Of a stretch of 64,000 bases of DNA, positions 59,831 to 64,000 are shown piece after piece (within the stretch, counting starts at the first letter, position 1; each line of letters starts with the position of its first letter). Both the position numbers and the translations under genes were made by a program. The stretch is from Nageia nagi. Lineage: Eukaryota; Pinophyta. Below the pieces are notes generated by a model. That model searched no databases and had not been told where the DNA came from. It worked only from the letters and a program-made list of their open reading frames with translations. Location: positions 7,316,001 to 7,380,000 of the forward strand of contig JBITNC010000002.1 of NCBI GenBank assembly GCA_050084985.1, given 5' to 3'.

Positions 59831-62319
59831 GGGTTCTCTATTCAATAGATCAAGACATTAATAAAATCAAATGCTGAAAAAAAATGGATAAAATAAAAAT
59901 TCAAACAAAAGAAAGGAAATGGTTTTGTAGTTTTCAAATATTAAATTGCAACTTCACACACTCAAATTAAATCATTGAAATATACATCAAAAAAGTTAAA
60001 GCATACACACACTAATGAAAAGAAAGAATAAGAAGGAGGATCATATACCAAGTAGAGTGGGCCCTAACTCATCTGACATAAGTCACTAAAAATACTTAGA
60101 TTCTAGTGATCAAACTCTTGCTTACATTAATGAATTAAAAAATACAATATGCTACAACATAAAAATTCTATGAACTAGGTAACCTCACAAAAATCATGAA
60201 GCTTCCTCTTATTTCATGCAATTAAAAATGATTTACTAAAATCCTACTATAGAAATTATAATAACCTATTGACTAGATCTTGTGATGATACAAGTTTATT
60301 CAAATATAGAAAATGCCTAATTAATCTAGTACACTTGATAAAATTAGCTGATCTCTCATCTGTATAGATGAATGACTAATACCAAACTTAGTAGTTTTAG
60401 GTAGGGTTAGTGATCATGTATCACAAATCATAATTCACTCCATTTTGAGTTTGTTTGGATCAGCTCTAGCTGATCATTTGGTCTCCTTTTACACTTATAA
60501 CTCTATAATATTAGTTGTAATGTGTATTTATGATATCCATTATTGTTCATATCTTATGAATCCATTGTTGATCAACTCAAATCAAATATCATGATTAACT
60601 TTGTTACTGAACATGGAAGTCATTATTCTAGAACTCCCTTATTCTAGATATCATTATTCTAGAGCTCCCCTATTTCATGCCTATGAACTTGAAATTCTAT
60701 TTCTTTTGAAATGACTTCATTATTTAAAAGCACAATTTTAGGGCTATGATTGTATTAATTTATTCAAGCATAAATTAATAGAAAATAACATAAATAGATA
60801 TATCAACATATATCAAAGCATTAACTTGGTAAAAATCATATAAAGCATTTATTCCATTATCAACTTAAGATAATTAATAGTTTAAACATTATTATAAAGT
60901 ATAATGGCATACAAAGTAATAGAACTTGTGCAAAATGTATTGACAAAACAAAGACTATATTTGAGCTCATCAATTCCCATGTGGGTTTAGGATTAGTTTT
61001 TTTCTTAACCTTTTTCATACCCCTTAAGGGTTGTTCAGTTGCATTATAGTTACAATTCAACCTCTCTATTATGATTTAAAACCCTAATCAATTTTGTTGT
61101 AATGTTTTTATTCCCATAACTTACACACAACTCAAATGCATTGTAGTCCTATGTATAATTATTACTTAGATAAATATACATTCCCACATATTAGCTCAAG
61201 TAGAATAACTATTGAATTTTCAAATGTAACTAAATAATTCTTACCAAATGTTTAAGATTAGGATTTCAATTGATGATATGGCTTATTGCTTGGTTGATTA
61301 CGCTTAATTTTACATTGCTTCAAAACTATGTTTATTTCTTTCTCAAGACATTATCATATGTTATTGTACTTGTATAATATTATTTATATCATCATGAATC
61401 TAACTTATTTTAGATTATTATAATTAATAAAAGGATACCAATTCTTAAAGCAAAAATTAAATTACTATTTCCAACTTGTCATTTATCACATTAACTTAAT
61501 AATGATCTCATAATAAAATATGAATTCATAATAGATAAGCAAAACAAAAAAATTTTCTTTTGTATTAAGTTTCAAGCTTGGTATTAATCCATTTATTTAA
61601 AATTCTAAAGAGAGATATAAAATGACTTCCCTCTTATTTTTATATCCCATAAGGTAGTTACATTTCTGAAAAACCCCAAATACCTTTTAGAAACCTAACT
61701 ACCTTAAACAATGATAGGAATCTAACTACCTTCATAACCACCTTCAACACTAATGTGTCCCCATTTTTTCACCAAAAAATTCATAACATGTTTTTTTACA
61801 TCAACAATAATATAACCAAATTCACTCAATAACATAATAGAATGACATGTTAAACACATTGACACATTTAAGAAAATATAAACATGAAGGTAAAGTATAT
61901 TTTTTCTTATTTATAATTTTGATATACAATAAATTTATATTTACATTGAGATAAATATTTTCAAAATAATATCTTCATAGATTTTTATTCTCCTTCCTTG
62001 TCCTAGTCTTGTACTACTGGTTGAATTTTGAAACAAGAAAGATTTCATGATAAGAATCAACTATTTAATGAGATACATATCTAGAAGTATAAATAGATTT
62101 TCATAAATTCATAAAATATATCAATAAAAGAATCTTAACCATGATCAATAAACAATTCCTATACATCATTTTTACATTAATGAAAACTATTACAAATTAA
62201 GAAAAATATTGAATAAATTCATGAACTCTTCATCATATATCTACGATATATCATTTTTCACATTATAAAGTATGCTTTATTTTCAATTAATATTTCATAA
62301 CATACTATTTAAAGAGGCA
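59831..62319. other. 2.5 kb of AT-rich sequence, nothing recognised
   Basis: No gene or element terminus is supported. A short repeated motif CATTATTCTAGA(A/G)CTCCC occurs near 60620 and 60650. The rest is low-complexity, stop-dense sequence. Confidence 0.4.
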
Positions 62320-62580
62320 TTAGTACACACTAAAAAATCACCATGAGGATTTGAAATAGTGAGCATAGGTGCATTAGTGAGCTTTTCCTTTAAGATGGAA
62401 AAAATCTTTTCACACTTTTCTTTCCATTTAAATGTGTTTTACCCAACACCACCTATCCAATTTTTCAAGAAAAGGTAAAGTCCAAAAACCTTATTTTATG
62501 ATAATTTCCTAAAAGGATATTACTTTAATCAAATCCTTCATTTTTTTAGGGCAACTTTGGCTAAATTAACAAAAGAAGTG
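62320..62580 (-). pseudogene. Ty3/gypsy RT-RNase H fragment
   Basis: Minus-strand reading gives FKWKEKCEKIFSILKEKLTNAPM near 62440-62375, then LTISNPHGDFLVCTNASLN (62375-62318). This is the junction of RT and RNase H in Ty3/gypsy pol (F-x-W-x-x-x-C-x-x-x-F-x-x-L-K-x-x-L-T-x-A-P, then D-F-x-V-x-T-D-A-S), with the RNase H catalytic aspartate changed to asparagine. No flanking domains were found on either side, so it is a short scrap. Confidence 0.7.
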
Positions 62581-62620
62581 ATTTAAACTCATGGATCACT
62601 TGGAAGGCTAGAAAATTATC

Positions 62621-62880
62621 CAATAGGTAAGATTATTTGCCATAAAATAAACCTAAGTCCCATTGGGTAAGAGTTTTCTCCATAAAGTAAGCCTAAAAGT
62701 CATCAGGTAAGCTATGTTCCCATAAACTAAGGTTACTCTTCATCAGGTAAGGTATTGAGTCATCAGATAAGAACACATGTAATCAAACAAGACATGTTTC
62801 CATTAGAAAAGCTATAGCTTCATCAAATAAGGTGTATCCCCATCATACATGCATGTATAACATCAGATAAGACACTTGAG
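62621..62880. repeat. Phased 20-bp array, 13 units, half conserved and half variable
   Basis: A 10-11-base motif close to CATCAGATAAG recurs at exactly 20-bp steps from 62621 to 62861 without a single insertion or deletion; the following nine bases are nearly unconstrained, usually ending in a pyrimidine. The best copies are at 62701, 62741, 62761 and 62861. From 62641 to 62760 a 40-bp higher-order pattern is visible, with CATAAANTAA alternating with CATNRGGTAA. Two further out-of-phase copies follow (62884, 62893). The core GATAAG equals the plant I-box/GATA element. The array ends about 150 bp upstream of a TATA box. Confidence 0.93.
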
Positions 62881-63035
62881 CTTATCAGACAACATCAAAT
62901 AATTAAGTTTAATAGTCATATTAGAACCTAATGAATGGCTACCAACTCACACTAATGGTTAATCATACCCTCGCTCCTTGAGCAATTAATTCAAGTAGCT
63001 TTTCTCATTAAATGAAGGATGCTTGGGAAATATGC

Positions 63036-63042
63036 TATAAAT
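63036..63042 (+). promoter_or_regulatory. Candidate TATA box
   Basis: TATAAAT in the context ATGCTATAAATGC lies 96 bp upstream of the ATG at 63138 and is followed by a pyrimidine-rich leader (CTTTCTCTTCCTTGCTCTC), a layout typical of plant promoters and also of LTR U3/R regions. It is a prediction from sequence alone. Confidence 0.45.
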
Positions 63043-63137
63043 GCACAAACTTGCTATCTTGAATTCATTTGAACCTTTCTCTTCCTTGCTCTCTTTTTCT
63101 TCTATAGTACAAATAGCTAGCAAAAATAATAGCGAAG

Positions 63138-63341
63138 ATGGTTACAAAAATAAAAGAGATAATTATTTCAGAGGTAGTGATTTCTAAAAATGTTTTTGGA
63201 GATGAATGTAAATACTTAACACTAGGTTCTAGAGGGGTTTCTCAGAAAGGTGTTATCAATAAGGTTGATCCAACCATAACTAAGCAAGAGGAGTTACACT
63301 TTTATCCAAAGGTAGATAGTAGATACAAAGGAATGTTCTGA
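63138..63341 (+). CDS. Short open frame truncated by an LTR insertion, unknown product
   Basis: The frame opens with ATG in a good context (GAAGATGG) and runs 67 codons: MVTKIKEIIISEVVISKNVF to KVDSRYKGMF. The stop codon TGA at 63339-63341 is the first three bases of the LTR, so the original frame probably continued beyond the insertion point. The residues are mixed and soluble-looking with many lysines; no domain, signal peptide or membrane segment is visible. A TATA box and pyrimidine-rich leader lie upstream, and the 20-bp array lies beyond those. It may be the first exon of a cellular gene, or part of an unrecognised mobile element. The random chance of a 67-codon frame in this window is not small. 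Confidence 0.35.
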   Translation: MVTKIKEIIISEVVISKNVFGDECKYLTLGSRGVSQKGVINKVDPTITKQEELHFYPKVDSRYKGMF

Positions 63342-64000
63342 ATTGGATCATGTTAGGTTGATCTCTATAGAAGAAATACTCATCCCAGAGGTATATGTGC
63401 TTGGATATTGACCAAAGACTAAAATATGGAGGTGATTATTAACAAAAACTACATTATTAATAGTCTAAATCTACTATTTTTGGGTCATTAAAAACCTTCA
63501 TTTTGATGAGTCAATAATGGAAGTTGAATGGGCATGAATAATTTAGGTAGTTAAGCAGTTTAGGATCATCAAATGACATCTTAGAGATATTTATAGGCCC
63601 ATATAAGGACTTGATACTCTCTTGATTCTTCCATCATAGCTTAGAGAGTTTTGTGATTATAAAGATTTGAAGGAATACCAAGAGTCATTCCAAAATTTTG
63701 ATAGTTTTGAATTTGTTCTTCTTACTGTAGCAGATTGTAGTAGTATTGTAGGAAATGATATTGCCATTATTTTGATGGTATTTCTCTATATGCATGTAAT
63801 GTTTTAGTTTACATATAAAATGAGAAGAGAAGGCTCCAATTCCATGCTAGGTTATCCCACATTGGGTGAACCAAGGTAAATCATTATGTTGATATTATTG
63901 TGTGTGATTGAGATTGTTAATTTGTAGTTTTACATTACACAATTTTAAATTTATATACAATTTTATGGGTCTCATAATGGTGAATATTTTTTCATTCAAA
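63339..64000 (+). repeat. Third LTR of the gypsy A family, cut by the window end
   Basis: It begins TGAATTGGATCATGTTAGG and aligns along its length with 1601-2326 and 6943-7639, for example CATCCCAGAGGTAT, TAGCTTAGAGAGTTTT and GGGTCTCATAATGGTGAATA. The window stops roughly 45 bp before the expected LTR end. No polypurine tract precedes it, so it is either the 5' LTR of another element or a solo LTR; TGTTC at 63334-63338 would be the left target duplication. Confidence 0.9.

Noticed and set aside
62621-62880. The 20-bp regular array as a CRISPR array
   Set aside because: The conserved part is only about 11 bases and the variable part 9, far below CRISPR repeat and spacer lengths. The context is a plant nuclear genome and there are no cas genes.

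Overview
This window looks like intergenic DNA from a large, repeat-filled land-plant nuclear genome. It is AT-rich and holds layered plant-type LTR retrotransposons, LINEs, a CACTA transposon remnant, a Mutator-like non-autonomous element and a long degenerate array of the plant telomere motif CCCTAAA. Strong decay of the elements and slow removal would suit a gymnosperm such as a conifer, but that assignment is an inference. I see no intact cellular gene, no tRNA or rRNA gene and no CRISPR array.

Layout, left to right. About 0.4-1.4 kb: a broken LINE reverse transcriptase (+). 1.6-7.6 kb: Ty3/gypsy element A (+), with both LTRs and a perfect 5-bp target duplication but a heavily broken gag-pol. 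8.3-12.2 kb: an ATT-rich tract, a 60-bp direct repeat pair, a 143-bp x3 tandem array and a 969-bp Mutator-like element with 21-bp inverted ends and a 10-bp target duplication. 15.2-21.2 kb: Ty3/gypsy chromovirus-like element B (+), inserted into a dispersed repeat that recurs at 56.6-57.4 kb. 22.0-23.9 kb: the telomere-like array. 24.0-25.6 kb: an intron-bearing gene remnant ending in a SET-like domain. 26.0-28.54 kb: a CACTA transposase remnant whose right terminus cuts into Ty3/gypsy element C (-). Element C continues to about 41 kb but is split by an 8.6-kb nested Ty1/copia element D (-, 31.8-40.4 kb). 43.5-44.8 kb: a LINE ORF1 remnant (+). 49.5-54.9 kb: Ty1/copia element E (-), the youngest and best preserved, with LTRs differing by one 17-bp unit and about 3% of bases. 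55.9-56.4 kb: a solo LTR of the element-D family. 57.6-58.0 kb: an 81-bp tandem array. 58.6-59.8 kb: a second LINE ORF1 remnant (-). 62.3-62.6 kb: a gypsy RT/RNase H scrap. 62.6-62.9 kb: a strikingly regular 20-bp phased array. 63.0-63.3 kb: a TATA box and a short open frame that stops exactly where an element-A-family LTR begins (63,339 to the window end).

The genes do not form a working pathway. They are coding parts of independent mobile elements, and their nesting gives a relative history: gypsy C is older than copia D and than the CACTA end, and the dispersed 14.9/56.6-kb repeat is older than gypsy B. Most in-frame stops fit C-to-T change at formerly methylated cytosines. The least explained signals are the 20-bp array with its neighbouring truncated frame, the SET-like gene remnant beside the CACTA transposase, and the 1.9-kb telomere-like block.
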